Shown: positions 14,252 to 25,130, counted from the first letter of the stretch. The stretch is 64,000 nt of DNA from Deinococcus sp. Leaf326 (GCF_001424185.1 NZ_LMOM01000021.1:157-64156), one strand, 5' to 3'. Translations and numbers: made by a program. The notes: generated by a model not told the origin, from the sequence alone.

Positions 14252-16930
14252 TCAGCTCGAGGTGACGGCCAGCACCTCTTCGAGGGTGGTCAGACCCTGT
14301 AGCGCCTTCTCGATACCGTCCTGGCGCAGCGTCTTCATCCCGCTCTTTTCTATGGCCACGTCACGGATCTCGGCCGACGAACGCCCGGAACCGATGGCGG
14401 CGCGCAGTGGCTCGTCCACGACCATCAACTCGTGGATGCCCATTCGGCCCTTGTAACCGGTGCCGCCGCAGCGCGGGCAGCCTGCGCCGCGCATGAGCTG
14501 GGCGCCGCGCAGCTCGCGCTCGGTGATGCCCAGGCGCCGCAGCACGTCGGGGTCGGCATTGGTGGGCGCCTTGCACTCGGTGCACACCCGGCGCACGAGG
14601 CGCTGCGCGAGCACCCCGGCCACGGCGGCGGAGATGTTGAAGGGTTCCACGCCCATTTCCTCGAGGCGGGTCACGGCGCCGGGCGCGTCGTTGGTGTGCA
14701 GCGTCGCAAGCACGAGGTGGCCGGTGAGCGCCGCCTCAACGGCGATCTCGGCCGTCTCGGTGTCGCGGATTTCCCCCACGAAGATGATGTCGGGGTCCTG
14801 CCGCAGAAAGGCGCGCAGGGCGCGGGCGAAAGTCAGGCCCGCCGCGTTGTTCACCTGCGACTGGTTGATGCCCGGAATTTCGTACTCGACCGGGTCCTCG
14901 ATGGTGGTGGTGTTCTTCTCAGGGCGGGCGATACGCTTGAGCGTAGAGAAACTCGTGAAGGACTTGCCCGAACCCGTCGGGCCCGTGACGAGGAAGATGC
15001 CGTTGGGTTTCTCGATGACGTCCGAGTAGCGCTGGATGTTGTACTCGGAAAACCCGAGCTGCTCGACCTCGGGGATGTTACTGGCCTTCTGGAGCAGACG
15101 CATCACGGCCTTCTCGCCGTACACCGTGGGCAGGGTCGAAAGACGCAGGTCGATGTCGATGCTGCCCTTGCGGAAGCGCACCCGGCCGTCCTGCGGCACG
15201 CGGCGTTCGGCGATGTCGAGGTGGCCCATGATCTTGATGCGGGCCAGGAGGCTCTGGGCCGCGCCTCTGGGCAGTTCGGCCTGCTCGCGCAGCACGCCGT
15301 CGATGCGGTAGCGCACCCGCACGGACGTCTCGGTGGGTTCGATGTGGATGTCGCTGGCTTCCTGCAGGGCCGCCTCGCGGATCAGGTTGTCCACGACCCG
15401 CACCACGGCGTTGTCGTCCAGACCTGCCGAGAGGTCGAGGTCCACGACGGCCTCACGCTTGGCACTCTCCTTGACGAGGCGCTGGTTGAGGTTCGCCATG
15501 TCCTGATTGCCGAAGTAGCGCTCAATCAGGCGGATGATGTCTTTTTCCGCCATCACGGCCGGGATGATCTCGCGGCCTGTGAGCAGCTTGAGGTCGTCGA
15601 GCGCGAACACGTTGCGCGGGTCCTTCATGGCGACCACAAGCCCGTCGCCCTGGATACGCACCGGCACGACCACGTAGCGCCGGGCCGTGCTCTCGGGGAT
15701 CATCAGGGCGACCTTGGCGTCGGGTGGATTCTGGACCGGGTCGAGGAACTCATAGCCGAGCTGCGCGGCCAGCGAGCGGGCCAGCATCTCGGGCGAGAGC
15801 TTGCCGGACTGCACCAGGGTGTCTTCCAGGCGGCCGCCGCCCACGTTCTGCTTTTGCAGCGCGCCCTCGACCTCCTCGGCGGTGGCGAACCCCAGGTCCA
15901 GAATGACCTCGCCCAGCGGCTTGACCTTGCTGTCGCGGGCCTGTACGTGCAGCGCCTCGCGCAGCTGCGCGCGCGACAGGGTGCCCTGCTGCACGAGCTG
16001 CTCACCCAGGCGGCCGCGCTGCGGGTAGAACTCCTCGATGAGGCGCTCGATATCGCGCGGCTGGGCCAGCATGAACTGCACGTTCTGGCCCACGAGCGCC
16101 GCGATGTCCGCCCGCTTGCGCAGGTCGCTGGTGATCACGGTCACGCCCTGCGCCGTCTCGTCAATCGGCACCGCCGAGAGCCGCAGCGCGTCGGCGCGCA
16201 GCATGCTGCCGAGCACGTCCTCTGTAGGCTGGAAGCCGCGCGGCTCGGGCAGGAAGGGCACACCTGCCTGCTCGGCGAGCTGCGTGTAGAGCTGGGTCTC
16301 GGTGATCAGACCCTGCTCGACCAGCACGCCGCCCAGCGCCACGCCGGTCTGCTGCTGGATATCCAGCGCGACCTGAAGCTGCGCGTCGTCGATGAGCCCG
16401 GCGGCGATGAGGCGCTGGCCGAGCTGGGCCCGGCTGACGCCCCCGCTCTCGCTGGGGGTCTGGGCCTGAAGCTGCAACTCGGGGTAGTGGGTAGCTAGGC
16501 ACCACAGCACTTCCTCGCGCAGCGCTTGGTACGGCTCGATATTCAGGCCGCTGTCGTCTTCCAGCGCTTCGATGGCGAGACTCGAGAGTGGATCGACGAG
16601 CGCCACCCGCAGCGTGCCGCCGTCGAGTGCGAAGGGAAAGGCCTGGATACTCAGCGCGGTCTGCGCCGGCACGGCCCGTAGCGCCGCGGGCTCGGGAGTC
16701 ACGGCCAGCAGGTTGACGAGTGGAATGCCCAGCGCTTCCTCGATGGCCCGCGCGATGCGCTTTTCGGCCACCACGCCCGAGTCGATGAGCACGTCGGCCA
16801 GACGGCCGCCCACCTCGGCGTGCCGCGCCAGGGCTTTTTGCAGGTCCACGTCGTTGACGTAGCCCTGTTCGAGCAAGATGGCGCCCAGGCGCCGGTCACC
16901 TATCGAGAGAGCCACAGTCCGTTCCTCCAT
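14252..16930 (-). CDS. pilB: Type IV pilus assembly ATPase PilB/PilF with repeated MshEN modules
   Basis: An 892-residue extension ATPase, much longer than the roughly 560 of enteric PilB. The N-terminal half repeats MshEN (GspII) modules with LGxxLxxxGxxxxxxLxxAL cores near residues 14, 170 and 310, as in Thermus PilF, where such domains bind cyclic di-GMP. The ATPase core has Walker A GPTGSGKS (about 649), TIEDPVEY, DIIFVGEIRD and GHLVLATLHT, and a tetra-Cys zinc element (VCTECKA / GCPRCGGTG). A GTG six codons in (16915) has a better-spaced GGAGG and may be the true start. The 209 bp upstream hold no further feature I can support. Confidence 0.93.
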   Translation of the reverse strand: MEERTVALSIGDRRLGAILLEQGYVNDVDLQKALARHAEVGGRLADVLIDSGVVAEKRIARAIEEALGIPLVNLLAVTPEPAALRAVPAQTALSIQAFPFALDGGTLRVALVDPLSSLAIEALEDDSGLNIEPYQALREEVLWCLATHYPELQLQAQTPSESGGVSRAQLGQRLIAAGLIDDAQLQVALDIQQQTGVALGGVLVEQGLITETQLYTQLAEQAGVPFLPEPRGFQPTEDVLGSMLRADALRLSAVPIDETAQGVTVITSDLRKRADIAALVGQNVQFMLAQPRDIERLIEEFYPQRGRLGEQLVQQGTLSRAQLREALHVQARDSKVKPLGEVILDLGFATAEEVEGALQKQNVGGGRLEDTLVQSGKLSPEMLARSLAAQLGYEFLDPVQNPPDAKVALMIPESTARRYVVVPVRIQGDGLVVAMKDPRNVFALDDLKLLTGREIIPAVMAEKDIIRLIERYFGNQDMANLNQRLVKESAKREAVVDLDLSAGLDDNAVVRVVDNLIREAALQEASDIHIEPTETSVRVRYRIDGVLREQAELPRGAAQSLLARIKIMGHLDIAERRVPQDGRVRFRKGSIDIDLRLSTLPTVYGEKAVMRLLQKASNIPEVEQLGFSEYNIQRYSDVIEKPNGIFLVTGPTGSGKSFTSFSTLKRIARPEKNTTTIEDPVEYEIPGINQSQVNNAAGLTFARALRAFLRQDPDIIFVGEIRDTETAEIAVEAALTGHLVLATLHTNDAPGAVTRLEEMGVEPFNISAAVAGVLAQRLVRRVCTECKAPTNADPDVLRRLGITERELRGAQLMRGAGCPRCGGTGYKGRMGIHELMVVDEPLRAAIGSGRSSAEIRDVAIEKSGMKTLRQDGIEKALQGLTTLEEVLAVTSS

Positions 16931-17139
16931 GCGCTGCCTGCCGCCGCGTGTGCGGCCCGGCAGGAAAATTCAGGGCTTGCCACGGCTCAGGCTAGCGGGG
17001 GGCTTGTCACAACTTGCTTTCGCCCGGCCGGGTCGCCGGTTACGGGCCGCAGAAGACGAAAACGTGCGTGGGGGCGCAGCGAGGCGTAGAGGAAACAGCC
17101 TGATCCGCCTGCCTTGGGGCCGCTCGTCCACCTGCCAGC

Positions 17140-17661
17140 TCAAGGGCTGGACTTGCGCTTGCCCGGTTCCCAGTCGTGCCCGTAACGGCGCAGGACCAGC
17201 CGTTCCAGCCGCCGCGCCGCGCGGGTGTGCGGCAGGGCGTTGACGACCAGGGGACGGACCAGGATGGTGTGCATTCCCGCGAGGTTGCCGCCCAGCACGT
17301 CGGTGAACACCTGGTCGCCCACCATGCCGACTGCGTGGGGCGGCAGGGCCAGGGCATCCAGAGCCTTGCGGAAGGCGCGGGGGTTGGGCTTGCCCGCCAT
17401 GCCGACTCCGGCGAAGCCCAGGCGCGAGAGCCAGAAGCTCGCGCGTTTGCCGGTGGCATTGCTCAGCAGGTACAGGCCCACGCCCGCGCTGCGCAGTTCG
17501 CCTGCCCAGCGCACCATCTCGCCCTCCTCGGCGTAGCTGCCGTAAGGCACCAGCGTGTTGTCGAGGTCGAGGAGCAGCCCGTTCAGGCCGCGCGCCGCCA
17601 GAAAGTGCGGGGTGATCTGCGCGACGTGGTCGATCACGTCCATCGGCCGGAAGAGGCTCAT
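17140..17661 (-). CDS. YqeG-family HAD phosphatase (IIIA type)
   Basis: A 173-residue HAD phosphatase. LLLDLDNTLVPYG carries the nucleophile DxDxT motif, LLSNATGKR gives motif II, KPNPRAFRKAL motif III, and VGDQVFTDVLGGN motif IV. YqeG-like proteins are predicted phosphatases; some eukaryotic relatives dephosphorylate phosphatidylglycerophosphate. The start overlaps the stop of the upstream pgeF gene by ATGA, so the two are co-translated. The substrate is unproven. Confidence 0.85.
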   Translation of the reverse strand: MSLFRPMDVIDHVAQITPHFLAARGLNGLLLDLDNTLVPYGSYAEEGEMVRWAGELRSAGVGLYLLSNATGKRASFWLSRLGFAGVGMAGKPNPRAFRKALDALALPPHAVGMVGDQVFTDVLGGNLAGMHTILVRPLVVNALPHTRAARRLERLVLRRYGHDWEPGKRKSSP

Positions 17662-18428
17662 GCCCGCTCACCGGCGTCCCGCGCCAGGGGACGCCCGATC
17701 ACGGCCCACATCCGTCCAGTGACGCCCGCGTCGCGGCGGTACGAGTAGAAGTCGGCTTCCGTGCTGCACCGCCCCGACACCCACACGTCCTCCACGCCCG
17801 CCTCGCGCAACACCTCGCGGTTGGCCCCCGCGAGGTCGAGGTGGGGCGGGCTTCCGCTCGCCTGTACCCCGTCCAGCACGAACTCGCCCAGGCCCGCCTC
17901 CCGGAACTGCCGGGCCACGTCATCTCCGACCGCGTACTGCGCGCCGCAGATGCCGGGCCCGACCGCCGCGCGCACCCTCTCCGGACGCGCGCCCAGGGCG
18001 GTCATGGCCCGCACGGTCGCCGCGCCGATGCGGCCCAGGGTGCCCTTCCAGCCCGCGTGGGCCGCTCCGAAGACGCCGGCCTCCTCGTCGGCCAGCAGCA
18101 GGGGATAGCAGTCGGCGGTGCCGATGGCGAGGAGCACACCCGGCGTGTCCGTGACCAGGGCATCGCCGGTCCACAGGCCGCCCGAGCGCGCGATCACGAC
18201 CTCGGTGCCGTGGACCTGGTCGAGACGCGCGATCTGCGTGGGTGCGAACCCCAGGGCGGCCGCGAGCCGAGCACGGTTCTCGGCCACGTCGCCGGGGTCG
18301 TCGGCGCGGTCGTCGAGATTCAGGTCGCCGTAGGCGCCGCGCGACACGCCGCCCGCGCGGGTGCTGAAGGCGTGTGCCGGCCCCAGGTTGGGCGCGCGCA
18401 GCAGGGACAGGGCCAGGGCGCTCGTCAT
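17658..18428 (-). CDS. pgeF: Purine nucleoside phosphorylase/peptidoglycan-editing factor PgeF (YfiH, Cu-oxidase_4 family)
   Basis: A 256-residue protein of the laccase-domain/YfiH family. The zinc-site motifs are present: an ARLDQVHG segment, GTADCYPLLLAD with the conserved Cys, and GAAHAGWKG with the His. YfiH homologues act as purine nucleoside phosphorylases/adenosine deaminases and, in E. coli, edit peptidoglycan precursors. ATG 18428 was preferred over an in-frame GTG two codons earlier: TAGGCT lies 6 nt upstream on the minus strand. First gene of a pair with the YqeG phosphatase. Confidence 0.88.
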   Translation of the reverse strand: MTSALALSLLRAPNLGPAHAFSTRAGGVSRGAYGDLNLDDRADDPGDVAENRARLAAALGFAPTQIARLDQVHGTEVVIARSGGLWTGDALVTDTPGVLLAIGTADCYPLLLADEEAGVFGAAHAGWKGTLGRIGAATVRAMTALGARPERVRAAVGPGICGAQYAVGDDVARQFREAGLGEFVLDGVQASGSPPHLDLAGANREVLREAGVEDVWVSGRCSTEADFYSYRRDAGVTGRMWAVIGRPLARDAGERA

Positions 18429-18556
18429 GGCCACAGCCTAGAGCATCGGTAGGCAGCGGGCGGGGCCGTGGGCCGGCGCCGGACCCTGCGGATGCCGGGC
18501 CGCCAAGTTGCACCGGCTTCAGCGCCGTGCCCCCCCGCCGCGCTAAAGTCGGAACC

Positions 18557-19348
18557 ATGAGTGTGACGGTTGACCTTTCTTCTAAAACAGCCCTGGTTAT
18601 GGGTGTGGCGAACGCGCGCAGCCTGGGCTGGGCCATCGCCGAGCAACTGCTCGCGGCCGGCTGCCGTGTGGGCTTTTCGTATCAGGGCGAGCGCCTCAAG
18701 CCCGAGCTGGAGAAGCTGACGGCCGGCCACAGCGGCGTCTGGATTCAGCAGGCCGACGCCACCAACGAAGAGGAGATGACGGCCCTGTTCGCCCGCGCCA
18801 AAGAGGAGTTCGGTACGCTGGACATGCTGGTGCACTCCATCGCCTTCGCGCCGCGCGGCGCGATGGAAAACCGCTTCCTCGATACCTCGCCCGAGGACTG
18901 GAACACCGCCCTGAGCGTCAGCGCCTACACCCTGGTGTCGGCGGCGCGTCACGCCGAACCGCTGCTGAACGACGGTGCGAGCATCGTGAGCCTGACCTAC
19001 CACGCCTCGCAGCAGGTCGTGCCCAAGTACAATGTGATGGGTGTGGCCAAGGCGGCGCTGGAAGCCGCGACCCGCTACCTCGCCGCCGACCTCGGCCTGC
19101 GCGAGATCCGCGTGAACACCATCAGCGCCGGTCCCATGCGTACCATCGCCGCGCGCAGCATCCCCGGCTTCAGCGGCCTGTACGACAAGGGCGCGCGCAA
19201 CGCCGCCTTCGGCCGCAACGCCACCCCGGGCGAGGTCGGCAAGCTGGCCCTGTTCCTGCTTTCCGACCTCGGTACGGGCGTCACCGGCCAGACCATGTAT
19301 GTGGACGCCGGCCTGAGCATCATGACGGTGCGCGAAGGCCAGGAGTAG
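18557..19348 (+). CDS. fabI: Enoyl-[acyl-carrier-protein] reductase (NADH), FabI
   Basis: A 263-residue SDR-fold enoyl reductase of type II fatty-acid synthesis. The FabI-specific features are the ALVMGVANARSLGWAIA cofactor motif and the catalytic Tyr-x6-Lys in YNVMGVAK; ISAGPMRTIAA is the flexible substrate loop. It catalyses the last reduction of each elongation cycle. TAAAGT (18544-18549) ends 7 nt before ATG 18557, a leaderless signal that decides the start against the longer in-frame reading upstream. Length matches the family. Confidence 0.96.
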   Translation: MSVTVDLSSKTALVMGVANARSLGWAIAEQLLAAGCRVGFSYQGERLKPELEKLTAGHSGVWIQQADATNEEEMTALFARAKEEFGTLDMLVHSIAFAPRGAMENRFLDTSPEDWNTALSVSAYTLVSAARHAEPLLNDGASIVSLTYHASQQVVPKYNVMGVAKAALEAATRYLAADLGLREIRVNTISAGPMRTIAARSIPGFSGLYDKGARNAAFGRNATPGEVGKLALFLLSDLGTGVTGQTMYVDAGLSIMTVREGQE

Positions 19349-19436
19349 GCCGGAGGGCCAGACGCCGGGGCGGGCCGACTGAGGACGCCCCACAGTCTTC
19401 TGCCCTCACCCCGCGCGCTCCGCTATCATCCGCGCG

Positions 19437-19847
19437 ATGTCATCTACGTCGCAGGCCCTGGTGCTGCTCAGCGCGCAGCGTTCTTCCCTGGAGGGGCGCG
19501 CCGACGAGCGTGAGCTGACCCTCGACTGGAACCGGCAGGTGACCCGCGCCCGAGAGGCCGGGCACCTGCTCGCGTTCGTGCAGTGGGACGGCGAGACGGG
19601 GACAGATCACGAGACCTTCTCGCGCGCCTGGACGCTGTACCCAGACTTTCATGCCGAGACGGGCGAGGTTCTGGTGCGCGCCACGCGGCCCGACGCCTTC
19701 GCCGGAACCGGCCTGGACGCCGAACTGCGGTCGCGCGGCGTGCGCGAACTGGAACTGCTGGGTCTGGATCCCGAAGCGCTGGCCCACACGGCCGACAGCG
19801 CCCGCGCCCTGGGCTACGCGGTCGCCGCCCCGGCGGTGGTCGCATGA
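19437..19847 (+). CDS. Isochorismatase-fold protein lacking the catalytic triad
   Basis: A 136-residue protein that follows the cysteine-hydrolase (isochorismatase/nicotinamidase) pattern: ALVLLSAQ opening, AGHLLAFVQWD, GEVLVRATRPDAFAGTGLD, then GVRELELLGLDPEALAHTAD and RALGYAV. The catalytic Asp of the opening strand is Ser12, the Lys position (six before DAF's Phe) is Ala82, and the Cys position is Ala114/Leu115. It is also shorter than the usual 180-200. I therefore call it a probable non-enzymatic member. TATCAT ends 7 nt before the ATG. It overlaps the next M42 peptidase by ATGA, implying a joint role. Confidence 0.6.
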   Translation: MSSTSQALVLLSAQRSSLEGRADERELTLDWNRQVTRAREAGHLLAFVQWDGETGTDHETFSRAWTLYPDFHAETGEVLVRATRPDAFAGTGLDAELRSRGVRELELLGLDPEALAHTADSARALGYAVAAPAVVA

Positions 19848-20917
19848 CCCGCGCCGCTGCGGGCCCGACCCCGCTCGAGTATGTCCTCGACGTTCTCATG
19901 CGCCTGCTGGAGACGCCCAGTCCCACCGGCTTCACTGAGCAGGCCGTGGCGCTGGTCGCGGCCGAGCTGGAGGCACTGGGGCTCACGCCGGTCCGCACCC
20001 GCAAGGGCGCGCTGACCTGGGAGGTTCCCGGCACGGGCGAGGGCCATGTCACCTTCAGCGGGCACGTGGATACCCTGGGCGCGATGGTCAAGGCCATCAA
20101 GCCGGGGGGGCGGCTACTGCTCTCGGCGCTGGGGGGCTACGACTGGGCGACCGTCGAGGGTGAGGACGTGCTCGTGCACACCCAGGAGGGCCGGACCATT
20201 ACCGGAACGGTCGTGAACATCCGGCAGTCCACCCACGTGCACGGCGCGGCGCTGCGAGACCTGCGGCGCGAGCAGGCCGTGATGGAGGTGCGCCTCGACG
20301 AGGACACCCGCAGCGCCTCCGAGACGCTGAACCTGGGCATCGGTGTGGGCGATTTCGTGAGTTTCGACGCCCGGCCGCGCATGACGCCCGCTGGGTACAT
20401 CAAGTCCCGGCACCTTGACAACAAGGCGGCGGTGGCGGTGTTCCTGGGCGTGACCCGCGAACTGCTGGGTGCGCCACCCGCGCGCACGGTCGCCTTTCAC
20501 GTCACGACCTACGAGGAGGTCGGCCACGGGGCCGCGACCGGCATCGCGCCGCACACCGACGAACTCGTGGCAGTGGACATGGCCGCCGTGGGCGAGGGCC
20601 AGACGAGCAGCGAGCACCACGTCACCCTGTGCGTGGCCGACTCGGGCGGCCCCTACGACCACGCGCTGGGCAACCGCCTGCGCGCCGCCGCCCGCCGCGC
20701 GGGGCTGGAGCTGCGGGTGGACCTGTACCCCTACTACGCCAGCGACGGCACCGCCGCCTGGCGCGCGGGCGGCGACTACCCGGTGGCCCTCATCGGCCCC
20801 GGTGTGGACGCCAGCCACGCCTACGAGCGCACCCACACTGACGCCCTGGAGGCGACCGCCACCCTGATCCTTGCCCACGTCCGGGCCGGGGAGCGGACGG
20901 CGGCTCAGGAGGGCTGA
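19844..20917 (+). CDS. M42-family metallo-aminopeptidase / endoglucanase-like
   Basis: A 357-residue di-metal peptidase. Metal and catalytic residues are visible in order: GHVDTLG, SRHLDNKAAVA, TYEEVGHGAA (catalytic Glu pair), LVAVDMAAVGEGQ and SHAYERTH. M42 enzymes form large tetrahedral aminopeptidase particles; old annotations call some endoglucanases. The start overlaps the stop of the isochorismatase-like gene (ATGA). A strong shared terminator follows. Confidence 0.88.
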   Translation: MTRAAAGPTPLEYVLDVLMRLLETPSPTGFTEQAVALVAAELEALGLTPVRTRKGALTWEVPGTGEGHVTFSGHVDTLGAMVKAIKPGGRLLLSALGGYDWATVEGEDVLVHTQEGRTITGTVVNIRQSTHVHGAALRDLRREQAVMEVRLDEDTRSASETLNLGIGVGDFVSFDARPRMTPAGYIKSRHLDNKAAVAVFLGVTRELLGAPPARTVAFHVTTYEEVGHGAATGIAPHTDELVAVDMAAVGEGQTSSEHHVTLCVADSGGPYDHALGNRLRAAARRAGLELRVDLYPYYASDGTAAWRAGGDYPVALIGPGVDASHAYERTHTDALEATATLILAHVRAGERTAAQEG

Positions 20918-20930
20918 GGCCCGGTTCCGG

Positions 20931-20978
20931 CAAAGGAAGAGGCGGTGGGGGGACATACCCCCACCGCCTCTTCCTTTG
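20931..20978. terminator. Bidirectional terminator between M42 peptidase and glpD
   Basis: A 21-bp perfect stem (20931-20951 with 20958-20978) around a 6-base loop, between convergent genes. Confidence 0.8.
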
Positions 20979-20980
20979 CT

Positions 20981-22576
20981 TTACGCCAGTACGTAGCCGT
21001 CGGCGACCTGACGGTAGGCCTCGACCTGGGCGCGCTGCCACGCCTCGTCGTGCCCCAGTTCCTCGGCCAGCAGGGCAGCCACGCGCGGGGCGGCCTCGAT
21101 GCTGGCGCGCGCGCCGATCAGGAGCGCCCGTAGGCGGCGCGAGAGCACGTCCTCAACGGTGCGGGCCTGCTCGCGGCGGGCGGCCCAGCGCACCTCGGCC
21201 TCGGTGTAGGGCAGCTCGGGATGCAGTTTGCGGTCGGCGCCCGGCAGGGCCTGCACGGCCTCGGCGTCTGAGCCGTACACGCGCCAGTGGTCGGCGCGGC
21301 GCGCGGTCTCCTCGGGGCTGCTCCAGCCGTGGAGCTTCAGGCCCGGCGTCAGGGTCAGGCGCTCGGGCAGGCCGCCCAGCACGGCGGCGCGGTTCACGGC
21401 GTCCTCGCCCATGCGGCGGTAGGTCGTCCACTTGCCGCCCGTCAGGGTCAGCAGGCCCGAGTCCGAAATCCGGATGATGTGGTCGCGCGACAGCGCCGCC
21501 GTGCTGCCCGCGCCGTCGGTGTTCTCGTTCTTGACCAGCGGGCGCAGGCCCACGTACACGCTGCGCACGTCCTCCCGCTTGGGGGCGGGGTCCATGTACT
21601 GCTCGGCGGTGCGCAGGATGAAGTCGATCTCCTCGGGCAGCGCGCGCGGTTCCAGGCTGGCCTCGGGCACCGGGGTATCGGTCGTGCCGATCACCACATG
21701 GTCGTGCCAGGGCACGGCGAACAGCACTCGGCCGTCGTCGGTGCGCGGCACCATGATGGCGCTGTCGCCCGGCAGGAACTTACGGTCCACAACCACGTGC
21801 ACGCCCTGGCTGGGCGAAAGCATGGGCTTGGCACCGGGGGTATCCATACGGCGGATGTCGTCAACGAACACGCCCGTGGCGTTTACCACGCTGCGCGCCC
21901 GGACCGTATGGGTCTGGCCGCTCTCCTCGTCGCGGAAGGTCACGCCGGCGACCTTGTCCTTGCCGTCCGGGCCCTTTTCCTTGACCAGGCCGGTTACGGG
22001 CGAGTAGTTCAGGGCCACGCCGCCGTGGTCTTCCAGGGTACGCAGCAGCGTCACGGCGAGGCGCGAGTCGTCGAACTGGCCGTCGAAGTACAGCACGCCG
22101 CCCTTGAGGCCTTCTTTCTTGAAGGTCGGGATCTTCTTCAGGGCCTCGGCGCGGCCGATCAGGCGGCTGGGCTGGAGGTTGAGCTTGCCGGCCAGGGCGT
22201 CGTACATCTTCAGGCCGATGCCGTAGAAGGGCTGCGACCACCACTTGTAGGCGGCGATGACAAAGCCTAGATCGTGAACGAGGTGCGGCGCGTTCTTCTT
22301 GAGCAGGCCGCGCTCGTGCAGGGCCTCGCGCACCAGCGATACGTTGCCCTGGGCGAGGTAGCGCACGCCGCCGTGCACGAGCTTGGTGCTGCGGCTCGAC
22401 GTGCCCTTGGCGTAGTCGTGGGCTTCGAGCAGCAGCGTCTTGTAGCCGCGCGTGGCGGCCTCGACGGCGGTGCCCAGGCCCGAAGCCCCGCCGCCGATCA
22501 CCACGAGGTCCCAGGTGTCCTGGGCGGTGACGGCTTGCAGCGAGGCGGGGCGGAGGTCGGCAACTTGGTTGGTCAT
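20981..22576 (-). CDS. glpD: Aerobic glycerol-3-phosphate dehydrogenase
   Basis: A 531-residue FAD enzyme that oxidises glycerol-3-phosphate to dihydroxyacetone phosphate and passes electrons to the quinone pool at the membrane. GGGASGLGTAVEAATRGY is the FAD-binding motif; GTSSRSTKLVHGGVRYL and the LTGGKWTTYRRM segment are GlpD hallmarks. AGGAG precedes the ATG. It follows glpF-glpK on the same strand but is separated by a hairpin and has its own pair of operator-like palindromes, so it is probably transcribed separately under the same control. Confidence 0.96.
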   Translation of the reverse strand: MTNQVADLRPASLQAVTAQDTWDLVVIGGGASGLGTAVEAATRGYKTLLLEAHDYAKGTSSRSTKLVHGGVRYLAQGNVSLVREALHERGLLKKNAPHLVHDLGFVIAAYKWWSQPFYGIGLKMYDALAGKLNLQPSRLIGRAEALKKIPTFKKEGLKGGVLYFDGQFDDSRLAVTLLRTLEDHGGVALNYSPVTGLVKEKGPDGKDKVAGVTFRDEESGQTHTVRARSVVNATGVFVDDIRRMDTPGAKPMLSPSQGVHVVVDRKFLPGDSAIMVPRTDDGRVLFAVPWHDHVVIGTTDTPVPEASLEPRALPEEIDFILRTAEQYMDPAPKREDVRSVYVGLRPLVKNENTDGAGSTAALSRDHIIRISDSGLLTLTGGKWTTYRRMGEDAVNRAAVLGGLPERLTLTPGLKLHGWSSPEETARRADHWRVYGSDAEAVQALPGADRKLHPELPYTEAEVRWAARREQARTVEDVLSRRLRALLIGARASIEAAPRVAALLAEELGHDEAWQRAQVEAYRQVADGYVLA

Positions 22577-22633
22577 GACACAGCTCCTGTGGAAAGAGAG
22601 AGAGGCGCACCGGTCTGTCCGCCTGAAAACACT

Positions 22634-22670
22634 TTGAACATATGTTCAAGCATTCTGAACGGATGTTCAA
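22634..22670. promoter_or_regulatory. Two tandem operator-like palindromes upstream of glpD
   Basis: Site 1 is a perfect 16-bp palindrome TTGAACATATGTTCAA (22634-22649). Site 2, CTGAACGGATGTTCAA (22655-22670), is a close relative. Their centres are 21 bp apart, two helical turns. The same motif at the same spacing occurs before glpF. The likely binder is the regulator encoded at 25335. Confidence 0.75.
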
Positions 22671-22701
22671 GGGGGCTGAAGGTCGCCGTTTCTTAAGAGT
22701 C

Positions 22702-22735
22702 GCGCCCCCGCTCCCGGCGAGGGAAGCGGGGGCGC
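22702..22735 (-). terminator. Hairpin after glpK
   Basis: An 11-bp perfect stem (GCGCCCCCGCT / AGCGGGGGCGC) extended by CCC/GGG, 17 bp beyond the glpK stop; only a weak CTCTT run follows on the minus strand. Confidence 0.55.
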
Positions 22736-22751
22736 AGCAGGGGACAGGGGC

Positions 22752-24293
<1,542 letters not shown>

Positions 24294-25130
24294 TTAGCGC
24301 TTGAGGTTGAATTCGGGGTCTACACCCTGCTGGTCGGTCAGCTGGCGGGCGCTCTCGTCGGCGCGCGTCAGGGCGCGGCCCAGCAGCGCGTCGTAGATCA
24401 GGGCGCCCACGACGCCCCCGATGAGCGGCCCGATCACCGGCACGATCCACACGCCGTTCTCGAAGCCCGTGTTCTTGAACCCGGCGACGAGCGCGAACAG
24501 GCGCGGCGCGAGGTCACGCGCGGGGTTGATGGCGTAGCCGTGCATCGCCCCGAAGCTCATGCCGATGGCCATGACCACGAAGGCCACCGCCAGCGGTCCC
24601 CAGCTCGCCGCGACCGGGTTGTTCAGCTTGTCGCCGATGGCGAGGATCAGGGCGACCAGCAGGGCGGTCCCCACGATCTGGTCCACCATGCCGGGCCAGA
24701 AGGAGCCTGCGATGGCCGGGAAGGTCGAGAAGACGCCGGTCGTGCTTTCCAGGCCGGGGTCGAACTGGATCCATTTGGCGTAGTACACCGCGAACACGAT
24801 GGCCGCGCCTAGGAAGGCGCCGATCATCTGTCCGGCGACGTAGTGCGCGACCTTGCTCCACGGAAAGCGCTTGGTGACGGCCAGCGCCAGCGTGACGGCC
24901 GGGTTCAGGTGCGCCCCGCTGATGCCGCCCGAGATCAGGATGCCCATGAGGACCGCGAAGCCCCAGCCCAGGGTGATGTTGGTATAGCCGCCGTTGACGA
25001 TCTGCCCCGGAATGACGGGGTCGGTGCTGGCGAACAGCACCACCATCGCCACCACCCCGCATCCGAAGAGGATCAGCACCATCGTGCCGATCAGCTCCGC
25101 TACAAATTCCTGCGCCGCCGTAAATTTCAT
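24294..25130 (-). CDS. glpF: Glycerol uptake facilitator (aquaglyceroporin)
   Basis: A 278-residue MIP channel with six membrane helices and two NPA boxes, HLNPAVTLA and AINPARDLAPR. The Asp after the second NPAR is the glycerol-facilitator signature, separating it from water-only aquaporins. It lets glycerol diffuse into the cell for GlpK. A strong GGGGGAGGA Shine-Dalgarno precedes the ATG. The C-terminal tail (about 25 residues, polar) is cytoplasmic. First gene of glpFK. Confidence 0.94.
   Translation of the reverse strand: MKFTAAQEFVAELIGTMVLILFGCGVVAMVVLFASTDPVIPGQIVNGGYTNITLGWGFAVLMGILISGGISGAHLNPAVTLALAVTKRFPWSKVAHYVAGQMIGAFLGAAIVFAVYYAKWIQFDPGLESTTGVFSTFPAIAGSFWPGMVDQIVGTALLVALILAIGDKLNNPVAASWGPLAVAFVVMAIGMSFGAMHGYAINPARDLAPRLFALVAGFKNTGFENGVWIVPVIGPLIGGVVGALIYDALLGRALTRADESARQLTDQQGVDPEFNLKR

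Noticed and set aside
14432..16498. A 688-codon frame antisense to pilB
   Set aside because: Shadow frame with His/Asp/Gly/Val-rich composition and no domain; pilB motifs are intact.
16931..17139. 209-bp gap between pilB and the YqeG gene
   Set aside because: I looked for a promoter, RNA or small gene and found nothing I could support beyond weak hairpins.
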